Below, in pieces: positions 1 through 9,181 of a DNA stretch of 64,000 nt (within the stretch, counting starts at the first letter, position 1; every line of letters begins with the position of its first letter). The notes beneath the pieces were generated by a model. That model made no database searches. It was not told the DNA's origin and worked only from the letters and a program-made list of their open reading frames with translations. The position numbers were made by a program, and so were the translations under genes. The stretch is from Patiriisocius marinus (GTDB taxonomy: Bacteria > Bacteroidota > Bacteroidia > Flavobacteriales > Flavobacteriaceae), in assembly GCF_008974325.1 (NCBI RefSeq), contig NZ_BKCG01000007.1:64001-128000 (forward strand), read 5' to 3'.

Positions 1-2801
1 ACCAAACATTTGCTGCAACTAACAATAGCGAAAAACCTAAATATTACGTACTAGATATGTTTCCTTATCCATCTGGTGCAGGGTTACACGTAGGCCATCC
101 GTTAGGGTATATAGCGAGTGATATTTACGCACGTTACAAACGCCATAAAGGTTTTAATGTATTGCATCCACAGGGTTATGACTCATTTGGGTTACCTGCT
201 GAACAATACGCAATCCAAACAGGGCAACACCCCGCAGATACTACAAGGGTTAATATTGAAGGTGGTGTTGACAAACAAGGAAACACCATTGCTGGTTACA
301 GAAAGCAACTAGATAAAATAGGATTTTCGTTTGATTGGTCTCGCGAAGTACGTACCTCAAATCCAGCATATTATAAATGGACACAGTGGATATTTATACA
401 ATTATTTGAGAGTTGGTTTAATAACGAAACACTCAAAGCTGAAGACATAAAAACCCTAGTTACAATTTTCGAGAACTACGGAAATACTACAGTGCAAGCA
501 GTTTGTGATGAAACTGTAAAAGTTTTCACTGCTGAAATGTGGCAGGCATTTTCAGAAACGAAGAAACAAGAAATTTTATTAAAATACAGATTAACCTACT
601 TAGCCGAAACAGAAGTAAATTGGTGCCCAGCACTAGGAACTGTTTTAGCAAATGACGAAATTGTAAATGGTGTAAGTGAACGTGGAGGTCATACAGTTGT
701 TCGTAAAAAAATGACGCAATGGAGTATGCGTATTTCAGCTTATGCAGAGCGTTTACTACAAGGGTTAGAGGGGATAGACTGGAGCGAATCTATAAAAGAA
801 ACACAACGTAATTGGATTGGTAAATCTGTTGGAGCTACGGTTTCATTTGAAGTAAAAGATCACGGAGTTAAAATTCCAGTATTTACTACTAGACCTGATA
901 CTATTTTTGGAGTTTCATTTATGACCTTAGCCCCAGAACACGAGTTAGTAGATCAACTAACAACAGCAGATCAAAAAGCTGAAGTTGAAGCCTACAGAGA
1001 AGCAACTTCTAAAAGAAGTGAGCGTGAGCGTATGGCAGATGTAAAAACCATCACAGGTGTGTTTACAGGAGCTTATGCAGAACATCCGTTTTCAAAAGAG
1101 CCTATTCCTATTTGGATTGGGGATTACGTATTAGCTGGTTATGGAACAGGAGCTGTAATGGCAGTACCTTGTGGTGATCAACGTGATTGGGATTTTGCAA
1201 CTAAATTCAAAATACCAATCCCTAATGTTTTTGAAGGAGTTGATATTAGCGAAGCAGCACATACAGACAAAGAAGGAACTGTAATTGCAAATAGCGATTT
1301 TCTAAATGGATTAAAATATAAAAAAGCACTAAAGCTAGCCATTTACGAGTTAGAAAAATTAGGTGCAGGTAAAGGGAAAACAAATTATCGTTTGCGTGAT
1401 GCTGTGTTTTCTAGACAACGTTATTGGGGAGAACCTTTTCCTGTGTACTATGTTGATGGAATGCCACAAATGATTGCAAAGGAACATTTGCCAATTCGTT
1501 TACCAGAGGTTGAAAAATACTTGCCAACCGAAGAAGGAGAGCCGCCATTGGGTAGAGCAGATGTGTGGGCTTGGGATAGCAACGCAAATGCTGTTGTAAG
1601 CAATGATTTAATTGATAATAAAACCGTATTTCCTTTAGAATTGAATACCATGCCAGGATGGGCAGGAAGTTCATGGTACTTCTTTAGATATATGGACTCT
1701 AAAAATGAAGACGTTTTTGCAAGTAAAGAAGCATTAGACTATTGGAAAAACGTAGACCTTTATATAGGAGGAAGCGAACACGGAACAGGGCATTTATTGT
1801 ACAGCCGTTTCTGGGTTAAATTTTTACATGATAGAGGTTTTGTAACTGTTGATGAGCCATTCCAGAAAATGATTAATCAAGGGATGATTTTAGGAACAAG
1901 TGCTTTTGTAAATAGAATTGAAGGAACAAATACGTTTGTTTCTGCAACTAAAATTACTGACCAAAGTATACAGCCTCTACACGCAGATGTATCTTTAGTT
2001 AATACATCTGATGAATTAGATGTTGAAGCTTTTAGAAATTGGAGAGAAGAATTTAAAAATGCTGAATTTATAACTGAAGAAGATGGAACTTTTAAAGTAA
2101 GCCGTGAGGTTGAAAAAATGTCTAAGTCTAAATACAATGTTGTAAATCCAGATGAAATTTGCGAGCAATACGGAGCAGATACGTTACGTATGTACGAAAT
2201 GTTCCTTGGGCCATTAGAGCAAGCTAAACCCTGGAATACAGCAGGATTGACGGGCGTACATTCATTCTTAAAGAAATTGTGGAAATTATACCACGGTGGA
2301 GAAAATGAAAGCTTTAACGTTTCAGAAGAAAATGGTTCTAAAGATGCATTAAAGACTTTACATAAAACAATTAAGAAAGTACAAGAGGATATTGAAAATT
2401 TCAGTTTTAATACTTCGGTATCAACTTTTATGATTGCAGTGAATGAATTAACTGCTCAAAAATGTAATTCACGCAATATACTTGAGCCTTTAGCAGTTTT
2501 GATTTCACCTTACGCACCACATATTGCTGAAGAGTTATGGAGTAAATTAGGAAAAACGGAAAGTATTGCTACAGTAGCATTTCCAGTTTTTGAGCCAAAA
2601 CATTTAGTAGAAAGCAGCAAGAATTATCCTATTTCATTTAATGGTAAAATGAAGTTTACAATGGAGTTGCCGTTAGATTTGAGTAAAGATGATATTGAGG
2701 CTGCTGTTATGGCACATGAAAAAACACAGCAAATTTTAGATGGTAGAACACCTAAAAAAGTAATTGTTGTACCAGGAAAGATTGTAAACATCGTAGGTTA
2801 A
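1..2801 (+). CDS. leuS: Leucyl-tRNA synthetase, 5' end outside window
   Basis: Class I aminoacyl-tRNA synthetase that charges tRNA-Leu in the cytoplasm. The reading frame is already open at base 3 and reads QTFAATNNSEKPKYYVLDMF before the first ATG at 57, so the true start lies before the window and that ATG is internal. The HIGH-type motif reads HVGH just after FPYPSGAGL, and the KMSKS loop is encoded near 2118-2132, followed by the anticodon-binding helices. An editing (CP1) domain lies between the two halves. An extra helical stretch of about 50 residues sits between FESWFN and the YRLTYLAETEVNWCP segment; I think such an insertion is common in Bacteroidota LeuRS, from memory. A strong hairpin terminator follows the stop. 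Confidence 0.97.
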   Translation, partial: QTFAATNNSEKPKYYVLDMFPYPSGAGLHVGHPLGYIASDIYARYKRHKGFNVLHPQGYDSFGLPAEQYAIQTGQHPADTTRVNIEGGVDKQGNTIAGYRKQLDKIGFSFDWSREVRTSNPAYYKWTQWIFIQLFESWFNNETLKAEDIKTLVTIFENYGNTTVQAVCDETVKVFTAEMWQAFSETKKQEILLKYRLTYLAETEVNWCPALGTVLANDEIVNGVSERGGHTVVRKKMTQWSMRISAYAERLLQGLEGIDWSESIKETQRNWIGKSVGATVSFEVKDHGVKIPVFTTRPDTIFGVSFMTLAPEHELVDQLTTADQKAEVEAYREATSKRSERERMADVKTITGVFTGAYAEHPFSKEPIPIWIGDYVLAGYGTGAVMAVPCGDQRDWDFATKFKIPIPNVFEGVDISEAAHTDKEGTVIANSDFLNGLKYKKALKLAIYELEKLGAGKGKTNYRLRDAVFSRQRYWGEPFPVYYVDGMPQMIAKEHLPIRLPEVEKYLPTEEGEPPLGRADVWAWDSNANAVVSNDLIDNKTVFPLELNTMPGWAGSSWYFFRYMDSKNEDVFASKEALDYWKNVDLYIGGSEHGTGHLLYSRFWVKFLHDRGFVTVDEPFQKMINQGMILGTSAFVNRIEGTNTFVSATKITDQSIQPLHADVSLVNTSDELDVEAFRNWREEFKNAEFITEEDGTFKVSREVEKMSKSKYNVVNPDEICEQYGADTLRMYEMFLGPLEQAKPWNTAGLTGVHSFLKKLWKLYHGGENESFNVSEENGSKDALKTLHKTIKKVQEDIENFSFNTSVSTFMIAVNELTAQKCNSRNILEPLAVLISPYAPHIAEELWSKLGKTESIATVAFPVFEPKHLVESSKNYPISFNGKMKFTMELPLDLSKDDIEAAVMAHEKTQQILDGRTPKKVIVVPGKIVNIVG

Positions 2802-2832
2802 GCTCAAGATGATGAAAAATTAATAGTGCTGA

Positions 2833-2864
2833 AAAAAGCGTGCAGCAAAAACTGCACGCTTTTT
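2833..2864 (+). terminator. Terminator after leuS
   Basis: AGCGTGCAG (2837-2845) pairs perfectly with CTGCACGCT (2852-2860) around a 6-base loop, extended by A/T pairs and followed by a T run. It sits 30 bases after the leuS stop. Confidence 0.88.
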
Positions 2865-2924
2865 GCTATCTTTATTTTAAATAAAAACTCCTTAGGTATC
2901 TAAGGCAAAAAACAAGAAACAAAA

Positions 2925-3617
2925 ATGATAGGATATTATATAGTTGCAGGTGTTATCTTTTTAGTAAGCTCATATGTAAGCAATAAACTGAAAAGTAAAT
3001 TCAAAGAATATTCACAAATCCAGTTGCAAAACGGAATGAGTGGGAGAGAAATAGCTGAAAAAATGCTAGCTGATAATGGTATAACAGATGTTGAGGTAAT
3101 CTCAGTGAAAGGCCAGTTGACAGATCACTACAATCCAGCAAACAAAACAGTAAATTTAAGTGAAGTGGTTTATTCGGAACGAAATGCAGCGGCAGCGGCA
3201 GTAGCTGCTCACGAAGTTGGTCACGCAGTGCAACATGCAACTGCATATAGCTGGTTGAAAATGCGTTCTGCTATTGTTCCAGCGGTAGGTATTTCTAGTA
3301 AGTTATCTAATATAGTTATTATGGCTGGGCTAGGTTTATCTGTAGCAGGAATGGCTTTTGGTAGCACAGTATTTTTAATAGGAATTTTGTTATTTGCTGT
3401 AACAACTGCTTTTACTTTCATCACATTACCAGTAGAGTATGATGCAAGTAATCGTGCATTAGCTTGGTTAGAAAATGAGAATATGGTAACACCAGATGAG
3501 CATGCAGGAGCAAAGGATGCGCTTAAATGGGCAGCAAGAACATATTTAGTAGCTGCATTAGGATCGTTAGCGACGCTTCTTTATTTTGTAAGTATGTTTT
3601 TAGGATCTAGAGATTAA
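2925..3617 (+). CDS. YugP-type membrane zinc metallopeptidase
   Basis: Predicted membrane-bound neutral zinc metallopeptidase of the YugP (Zn_peptidase_2) family, 230 residues. An N-terminal hydrophobic helix (about 2-18) is followed by a soluble part with the zinc site H96-E-V-G-H100, and then two or three hydrophobic segments (about 115-175 and 200-225). The family is widespread, but its substrate is not established. The gene stands alone between two terminators, so the context gives no clue to its job. The start ATG is the only sensible one and the length matches the family. Confidence 0.88.
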   Translation: MIGYYIVAGVIFLVSSYVSNKLKSKFKEYSQIQLQNGMSGREIAEKMLADNGITDVEVISVKGQLTDHYNPANKTVNLSEVVYSERNAAAAAVAAHEVGHAVQHATAYSWLKMRSAIVPAVGISSKLSNIVIMAGLGLSVAGMAFGSTVFLIGILLFAVTTAFTFITLPVEYDASNRALAWLENENMVTPDEHAGAKDALKWAARTYLVAALGSLATLLYFVSMFLGSRD

Positions 3618-3632
3618 TTTCTAAAACAGTTC

Positions 3633-3645
3633 AAAATATTTCAGA
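3633..3645. repeat. Copy of intergenic AAWATTTCRG motif
   Basis: AAAATATTTCAGA lies between the peptidase stop and the bidirectional terminator. It is one of about 19 related intergenic copies, described in the findings. Function unknown. Confidence 0.4.
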
Positions 3646-3660
3646 TAGTTTAAAAATATA

Positions 3661-3695
3661 AAAACCCCAATCAACTTAAGTTGATTGGGGTTTTT
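3661..3695. terminator. Bidirectional terminator between convergent genes
   Basis: CCCCAATCAA and TTGATTGGGG flank CTTAAG at 3665-3690, making a fully palindromic 26-base core with A runs on the left and T runs on the right. It can serve both the plus-strand peptidase and the minus-strand saccharopine dehydrogenase-like gene. Confidence 0.88.
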
Positions 3696-3717
3696 GCTTA
3701 ACTATAAGTGCGATTAA

Positions 3718-5088
3718 TTACCCAACAACAGTTGAAGGGTTATAGCCTAAGTATGGTACTTCAGTTTCAGTAAAATTAATACCGTAGCTTTCTAATTCTT
3801 TTAAAATAGGAGCGTATACTTCTTCTTTAATTGGTACTTGCACTCCTGGCGTTGTTATTTCACCGTTTAATATTTTTAATGAAGCCATTGCAACTGGTAA
3901 TCCAACGGTTTTAGCCATTGCTGTGTATGTTTGGTCATCACCTTTAGCAACCATTTTACTGTCAATTTGATGTTTTTTGCCGTTAAGTTCGTAGCCGAAC
4001 TTATGATACATAACAATCATATCTTTATCTTCAGGATCTAAAGTCCAGCTATCCTCAAGTATTTTTTGAAGGCATTGAGCTGGTGTAGCATCTTTGATTC
4101 CTATAACTTTTTCGTTGTTTAAAATATCAAGATCAACAAGTTTTTCCCACATAAGGTCATCTTGATCAATCTTTAAATTATGACGAAGTTTTAGCTCTAC
4201 AGAATCTGTTGGTGAGTATGGTAAAAAACTATTTACAAATTCACGGTAACTTAGGTTTTCACTATCTGGTAAATAGTAGCTGTCATCTGTCATTCCTAAT
4301 TGAACAAACATGTTCCAAGCTTTGCTGAAACCAACTCTTCTAATAGTACCTCTATATAAAGTAAGAACGTCTTCTAGTCCATAAATAGATTGATATTTCA
4401 GCGAATTTCTATTTGCGTAAACTTCAAACTTCCCGTAACCTTCTACTTCAATAAATTCGGTTCTACGGAACAATCTATTGTAAGGGATGTATTTGTATTT
4501 TCCTTCTTGTATAAACTCAGCTGCACCACCTTGCCCTGCTAAAACAACGTTTCTAGGGTTCCAAGTAAATTTATAATTCCATAAATTATTGTCACTTTCT
4601 GGAGCTACTAGACCGCCGGTAAAACTTTCGAAAAGGAGCATTTTACCACCCTTAGCCTTAATTCCATCGATGACTGACATTGCGCTCATGTGGTCTATAC
4701 CTGGGTCAAGACCTATTTCATTCATAAACACTAAACCTTTCGCTTTCGCTCTAGTATCTAAAAGTTGCATTTCGTTACTAACATAAGATGCGGTAACTAA
4801 ATGTTTTCCAAATTCAATACAATCCTTTGCGACCTCAATATGAAATCTAGCAGGCAGCATTGAAATTACTAAATCGCTATTTTCAACAGCTTCTTTACGT
4901 TGTGATTCATTAAAAACATCAAGTAATATTCCTCGGCCATTAGGGTGTCCACTTGTAAATTTTTGGGCATTCTGTATATTTAGATCGCCAATGGTTAAGA
5001 ATAAATCTTCTTTCTCACTTTTGTCTAATAAATATTTAATCAAACTGGTAGCAGATCTACCTGCTCCTATGATAAGTATGTTTCTCAT
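3718..5088 (-). CDS. Saccharopine dehydrogenase family oxidoreductase
   Basis: 456-residue NAD(P)-dependent oxidoreductase. The N-terminal Rossmann fold has the dinucleotide motif GAGRSA (residues 8-13), and a saccharopine dehydrogenase C-terminal domain follows. The family includes lysine catabolic enzymes and relatives such as carboxynorspermidine and carboxyspermidine dehydrogenases. In Bacteroidota it is usually annotated as saccharopine dehydrogenase and is likely involved in lysine or aminoadipate metabolism, but the substrate is not proven here. The gene is monocistronic, diverging from the DUF423 gene and converging with the peptidase at a shared terminator. The ATG start agrees with the Rossmann strand beginning at residue 3. 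Confidence 0.88.
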   Translation of the reverse strand: MRNILIIGAGRSATSLIKYLLDKSEKEDLFLTIGDLNIQNAQKFTSGHPNGRGILLDVFNESQRKEAVENSDLVISMLPARFHIEVAKDCIEFGKHLVTASYVSNEMQLLDTRAKAKGLVFMNEIGLDPGIDHMSAMSVIDGIKAKGGKMLLFESFTGGLVAPESDNNLWNYKFTWNPRNVVLAGQGGAAEFIQEGKYKYIPYNRLFRRTEFIEVEGYGKFEVYANRNSLKYQSIYGLEDVLTLYRGTIRRVGFSKAWNMFVQLGMTDDSYYLPDSENLSYREFVNSFLPYSPTDSVELKLRHNLKIDQDDLMWEKLVDLDILNNEKVIGIKDATPAQCLQKILEDSWTLDPEDKDMIVMYHKFGYELNGKKHQIDSKMVAKGDDQTYTAMAKTVGLPVAMASLKILNGEITTPGVQVPIKEEVYAPILKELESYGINFTETEVPYLGYNPSTVVG

Positions 5089-5102
5089 TTCTGCGTTTTT
5101 GG

Positions 5103-5121
5103 TTACCTTTACCTAAGGTAA
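5103..5121. promoter_or_regulatory. Inverted repeat in divergent intergenic region
   Basis: TTACCTT and AAGGTAA form a perfect 7-base inverted repeat with a 5-base spacer, in the 71-base gap between the minus-strand saccharopine dehydrogenase-like gene and the plus-strand DUF423 gene. It could be an operator for either promoter. No regulator can be named. Confidence 0.35.
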
Positions 5122-5159
5122 TAATTGTTACGAAAGTACTAAAATTGGAACAGTCTTCT

Positions 5160-5549
5160 ATGGATATACTACATAAAAAAACAGTGCTCACCGCTTGCAT
5201 TTTAGCAGCATCGTGCATAGCAATAGGCGCTTTTGGAGCCCACGGACTAAAGCAAATAGTGTCTCAGGATTCTTTAGCGATTTATGTAACTGGAACACAT
5301 TACCATATGTATCATGCCTTAGCTTTATTAGTTTTAGGCTGCCTTCCTCAAATCTCTTCTAAAACACGTGCAACGGTGTTTTGGTTCTTTCTTTTAGGGA
5401 CTGTCTTTTTCTCAGGATCTCTTTATGTATTAGCTTTAAAAAATGTGCTGCCTTTTAATGTTTCATTTTTAGGTCCTATAACTCCTTTAGGAGGTCTCTT
5501 GTTTATTTTAGGATGGTTGAGATTAGGATATGGAGTTGTTAAAAAATAA
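5160..5549 (+). CDS. DUF423 small membrane protein
   Basis: About 129 residues with four hydrophobic segments. It carries the DUF423 (YgdD-like) pattern AAxCIAIGAFGAHGLK near the N-terminus and HYHMYHALALL after the first loop. An in-frame TTG lies at 5145, but ATG 5160 gives the family-typical start just before the first membrane helix, so I chose it. It is an inner-membrane protein of unknown function and lies alone. Confidence 0.88.
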   Translation: MDILHKKTVLTACILAASCIAIGAFGAHGLKQIVSQDSLAIYVTGTHYHMYHALALLVLGCLPQISSKTRATVFWFFLLGTVFFSGSLYVLALKNVLPFNVSFLGPITPLGGLLFILGWLRLGYGVVKK

Positions 5550-5857
5550 ATTTTAAAACTTTTGCTTTATGGCAATGCCGAAATTTTAGTTACCTAAAAA
5601 TAGCTATAAACAATTATAGCCTAGTGATAGGTGTATTTTGTTGATGAGGTTAAGCCAATGGGGTGTTTCGTTAATATTTCAGAATAAAAACAAAGTCTAA
5701 TTGCCTTTAAATTAGAGGATAGTTTTATAGATAGTTGCCTAATTATTGTGGTTTGATATTTTGACTTATTAACAATCATCTGTAATAATAAAGGGGATAA
5801 TATCACTAATAATATAAGCATTTTCTTATTTTTGCAGGACAACAATTAAAAACAAGT
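5550..5857 (+). other. Intergenic region upstream of pckA
   Basis: This 308-base AT-rich gap holds no credible gene. A 74-codon minus-strand frame here has no family resemblance or ribosome-binding context. The gap contains two copies of the recurrent intergenic motif, CCGAAATTTTA at 5578-5588 and TTAATATTTCAGAA at 5671-5684, and the pckA -7 element near its right end. Confidence 0.6.
5827..5834 (+). promoter_or_regulatory. -7 promoter element for pckA
   Basis: TATTTTTG matches the Bacteroidota -7 consensus TAnnTTTG and lies 23 bases before the pckA ATG. No clear -33 TTG is seen at the usual spacing, so confidence is moderate. Confidence 0.5.
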
Positions 5858-7456
5858 ATGGCGGCTGATAACCAAACTACGAAAACGATTTCGATTGAAC
5901 AATACGGAATCAACAATGCGAAAGTAAACTACCAACTTTCCTCTGAAGAACTTCATAATATAACAATACAAAAAGGTCAAGGTAAAGAAGCGTCTACTGG
6001 TGCTCTAGCTGTGAACACTGGTGAATTTACTGGACGTTCCCCTAAAGATCGTTTTATTGTTAAAGATGATGTTACCAGGGACAAGGTATGGTGGGGAAAT
6101 GTTAATATCCCATTCCCAACGGATAAATTTGATCGTTTATACGATAAGGTTACTGATTATCTTGGTTCAAAAGAGATTTTTGTTCGAGATAGTTATGCTT
6201 GTGCAGACCCTGCGTATAAACTTAATATTAGAGTAATTACTGAGACTCCTTGGTCTAATATGTTTGCTCATAATATGTTTTTACGTCCAGAGGAAAGTGA
6301 ATTAGATGGTTTTGACCCTGAGTGGTTAATCGTTAATGCACCTGGTTTTATGGCAGATCCTAAAGAAGACGGAACTCGCCAGCACAACTTTGCGATTCTA
6401 AACTTTACGAAGAAAATAGCTTTAATAGGTGGAACGGGGTATACTGGTGAAATCAAAAAAGGTATCTTCTCTGCTTTAAACTTTATTCTTCCAGTTTATA
6501 AAAACACATTGCCAATGCACTGCTCTGCTAACGTAGGGGATAATGGTGAAACAGCAATCTTTTTTGGACTTTCAGGAACAGGAAAAACAACATTGTCTGC
6601 AGATCCAGAGCGTAAGTTAATTGGTGATGATGAACACGGTTGGACTGCAGAAAACACAATCTTCAACTTTGAAGGTGGATGTTATGCTAAAGTAATTAAC
6701 CTTTCAGCAGAAAATGAACCAGATATTTATAACGCTATAAAGCCTGGAGCGATATTAGAAAATGTAAAAATGGATGGTGAAGGCCACGTAAATTTTGCAG
6801 ATACTTCTATAACACAGAATACTCGTGTTAGTTATCCAATATATCACATCGATAATATTGCAGTACCATCAATAGGGAAAAATCCTAAGAATATATTTTT
6901 CTTAACGGCAGATGCTTTTGGTGTGTTGCCTCCTATTTCAAAATTAACTCCTGGACAAGCTGCCTACCATTTTATTAGTGGGTATACGGCAAAAGTAGCA
7001 GGGACTGAAGAAGGAATAAACGAGCCAACACCAAGTTTCTCTGCGTGTTTTGGAGCGCCTTTTATGCCATTGCATCCTACTGCTTATGCTGAAATGCTAA
7101 GTAAGAAAATGCAAGATGCCGGAGTAAATGTTTGGTTAATCAATACAGGATGGACTGGTGGGCCTTACGGAACTGGAAGCCGAATGAAATTAAAGTACAC
7201 TCGTGCTATGATTACTGCAGCCTTAGAAAACGAATTGAATAATGTTGAATATGCTAAGCATCCTATCTTTGGATTAGATGTTCCACAAACATGTCCTAAT
7301 GTGCCGGATGAGATTTTAAATCCACGTGCAACTTGGGGTAATGAAAAAGCATACGATATTCAGGCTAAAGAATTATCAGATTCATTTAAAGATAACTTCA
7401 AGAAATTTGAAGAGCATGCAAATGAAGAAATTTTAGCTGGAGCACCAGCGGTTTAA
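5858..7456 (+). CDS. pckA: Phosphoenolpyruvate carboxykinase (ATP)
   Basis: Converts oxaloacetate plus ATP to phosphoenolpyruvate, the entry step of gluconeogenesis, in the cytoplasm. The 532-residue length is normal. The P-loop GLSGTGKTTL spans residues 237-246, and the kinase-2 region LIGDDEHGW follows. The upstream GRSPKDRFIV and HCSANVG segments are the substrate and metal-binding regions of ATP-dependent PEPCK. It is a single gene with its own promoter element and a strong terminator, flanked by a converging hemD operon. Confidence 0.97.
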   Translation: MAADNQTTKTISIEQYGINNAKVNYQLSSEELHNITIQKGQGKEASTGALAVNTGEFTGRSPKDRFIVKDDVTRDKVWWGNVNIPFPTDKFDRLYDKVTDYLGSKEIFVRDSYACADPAYKLNIRVITETPWSNMFAHNMFLRPEESELDGFDPEWLIVNAPGFMADPKEDGTRQHNFAILNFTKKIALIGGTGYTGEIKKGIFSALNFILPVYKNTLPMHCSANVGDNGETAIFFGLSGTGKTTLSADPERKLIGDDEHGWTAENTIFNFEGGCYAKVINLSAENEPDIYNAIKPGAILENVKMDGEGHVNFADTSITQNTRVSYPIYHIDNIAVPSIGKNPKNIFFLTADAFGVLPPISKLTPGQAAYHFISGYTAKVAGTEEGINEPTPSFSACFGAPFMPLHPTAYAEMLSKKMQDAGVNVWLINTGWTGGPYGTGSRMKLKYTRAMITAALENELNNVEYAKHPIFGLDVPQTCPNVPDEILNPRATWGNEKAYDIQAKELSDSFKDNFKKFEEHANEEILAGAPAV

Positions 7457-7477
7457 TTTTAAGACTTACAACAATTT

Positions 7478-7516
7478 AAAATACCCTATTTCATATAATG
7501 AAATAGGGTATTTTTA
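7478..7516 (+). terminator. Terminator after pckA
   Basis: ATACCCTATTTCA (7481-7493) pairs with TGAAATAGGGTAT (7499-7511) around a 5-base loop and is followed by a T-rich tract. Confidence 0.87.
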
Positions 7517-7571
7517 TTTTAACTACTAATTGCACCTATTCTAGTTCAGCTTAGTTAAAATTAAACTATAA

Positions 7572-7611
7572 AAAAAGCGTCCAACGTTTTTAAGAACATT
7601 GGACGCTTTTA
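7572..7611 (-). terminator. Terminator after the DUF4271-hemD operon
   Basis: AAAAGCGTCCAA (7573-7584) pairs with TTGGACGCTTTT (7599-7610). On the minus strand the hairpin is followed by seven T residues, placing it just beyond the hemD stop. Confidence 0.87.
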
Positions 7612-7635
7612 CTATTGAGGTATAATCCTTCTTTG

Positions 7636-8388
7636 TTACTTCTTGTTAGCTTCTTTAATGTACTTTTCAAGAGCCATTGACATAGAAGGTGTTTCGGGAG
7701 TTGGAGCTAGTATATCGACTCTTAATCCTTTTTCTTTAACCGCTTTTACAGTAGTATTTCCAAAAACAGCAATACGAGTATCGTTTTGTTCGAAATCTGG
7801 AAAGTTTTCAAAAAGTGAATCAATACCACTAGGGCTAAAAAACACGAGTATGTCATAAAATACATCTCTTAATCCGCTCAAGTCACTTACTACAGTTTTG
7901 TAAAAAACTGATTCAGTCCAGTCAACTTTTAGGTCGTTAAGAACTAATGGTACTTCTGGCTTTAACTTATCACTTGCAGGAAGTAAAAACTTCTCTGTTT
8001 TGTATTTTTTAATAAGTGGGGAAAGTTCTGTAAAAGTACGTTTACCAACATAAATTTTACGCTTTCTATACACTACATATTTTTGCAGGTAGTATGCTAC
8101 CGCTTCACTTTGACAAAAGTACTTCATAGAGTCTGGTACTTTAAATCTAAGTTCATCAGCAATTCTGAAAAAATGATCAACAGCATTTCGACTTGTAAGT
8201 ATAATTGCTGTAAAATCTTTTAGGTCAACTTTTTGAGATCTTACTTCTTTTCCAGAGACGCCTTCAACGTGAATAAAAGGCACAAAATCTATTTTTACCT
8301 TTTGTCTTTCTATAAGATCAAAGTAAGGAGAATTCTCAACCTTAGGTTCAGGCTGTGAAATTAAAATAGTTTTCACTTTCATAAGCAT
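7636..8388 (-). CDS. hemD: Uroporphyrinogen-III synthase
   Basis: Cyclises hydroxymethylbilane to uroporphyrinogen III in haem and sirohaem synthesis. It has 250 residues with the weakly conserved HemD two-domain pattern: ILISQPEP at the N-terminus, ILTSRNAVDHF near residue 65 and FFSPSGIDSLFENF near residue 185. In many Flavobacteriaceae, HemD follows a DUF4271 membrane protein, as it does here with a 20-base gap. Starts at 8388 and 8382 (MLM) are both possible. HemD sequences diverge strongly, so the assignment rests on these patterns plus the neighbour. Confidence 0.88.
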   Translation of the reverse strand: MLMKVKTILISQPEPKVENSPYFDLIERQKVKIDFVPFIHVEGVSGKEVRSQKVDLKDFTAIILTSRNAVDHFFRIADELRFKVPDSMKYFCQSEAVAYYLQKYVVYRKRKIYVGKRTFTELSPLIKKYKTEKFLLPASDKLKPEVPLVLNDLKVDWTESVFYKTVVSDLSGLRDVFYDILVFFSPSGIDSLFENFPDFEQNDTRIAVFGNTTVKAVKEKGLRVDILAPTPETPSMSMALEKYIKEANKK

Positions 8389-8408
8389 GGCTTTTTATGA
8401 AAAATCGG

Positions 8409-9098
8409 TTACAAAACAACCTTGTAGATAATGATGTAAGGCGAAATTTCGAGAGCGCAAAGATACAAAATAAAATAAAAAAAATGCGGTAAAATAATAC
8501 TGCGCTGTTCCTTGTAGCTTGAAAATAAGGCAATACCGTTCAAAATAGCTACTATACTGACAATAGTGAAGAAAATAAATGATGACATTGGGGTTATATA
8601 AACCAAAATAAGAACAATCGCCATAAATAAAATGGACATTAAATTGCGATAACTTAATTTTTGGTAAACATATTTGTCAACTATTGCTGAAATATTAAAA
8701 ATCACCCCAATTAGTTTTTCAAGAAAAATTTTTGCACAAATAAAAAGGGTTAAACCAATACATATTTTTAAATATAGAAAGGAGTTGATAGATGTTATTG
8801 ATGGGTTTTTCCATTTGTAAATAAGAAGTAGTAGTAAGCTAGCGAGTACAATTTGAACAATAAATAAGAACACATTAAATGGATGAATAACTCCGTCATT
8901 CCTTCCATAAACAAAAAAATATTTATTAGTTATTGGTAGTTTTAATAATTCTTGAAAACGTAATGGGTAAAGGATTTTGGTTAAAGCTACTAGAATGACA
9001 CAACCTACTAAAATGAGGGTGATCCAATCAATATCAGTTGTATTTTTAAGCAAATATTCCAATCCTAAATTTTGAGATAAAGGTACGGTAAAACACAA
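8409..9098 (-). CDS. DUF4271 membrane protein
   Basis: An integral membrane protein of about 229 residues with six or so hydrophobic helices. It matches the DUF4271 pattern: a first helix at DWITLILVGCVILVALTKILYP, then YGRNDG before the second helix. The function is unknown. It is transcribed with hemD, which starts 20 bases after this stop. No ATG exists near the N-terminus. The longest frame starts at a TTG (9098), and another TTG-type start a few codons later is equally possible, so the exact start is uncertain. Confidence 0.82.
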   Translation of the reverse strand: MCFTVPLSQNLGLEYLLKNTTDIDWITLILVGCVILVALTKILYPLRFQELLKLPITNKYFFVYGRNDGVIHPFNVFLFIVQIVLASLLLLLIYKWKNPSITSINSFLYLKICIGLTLFICAKIFLEKLIGVIFNISAIVDKYVYQKLSYRNLMSILFMAIVLILVYITPMSSFIFFTIVSIVAILNGIALFSSYKEQRSIILPHFFYFILYLCALEISPYIIIYKVVL

Positions 9099-9153
9099 AG
9101 TGTAAAAAGCTGCACAAACAAAATATTATATCCATCAACTCGTTTAAAAAAGG

Positions 9154-9161
9154 TAACTTTG
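9154..9161 (+). promoter_or_regulatory. -7 promoter element for the GT2 operon
   Basis: TAACTTTG fits TAnnTTTG and ends 20 bases before the glycosyltransferase ATG. No convincing -33 element is seen. Confidence 0.5.
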
Positions 9162-9181
9162 CCAAAAAAAGAAGGATCTGC

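Noticed and set aside
5621-5845. 74-codon minus-strand frame upstream of pckA
   Set aside because: No family resemblance or ribosome-binding context, and it covers the pckA promoter region with two intergenic motif copies.
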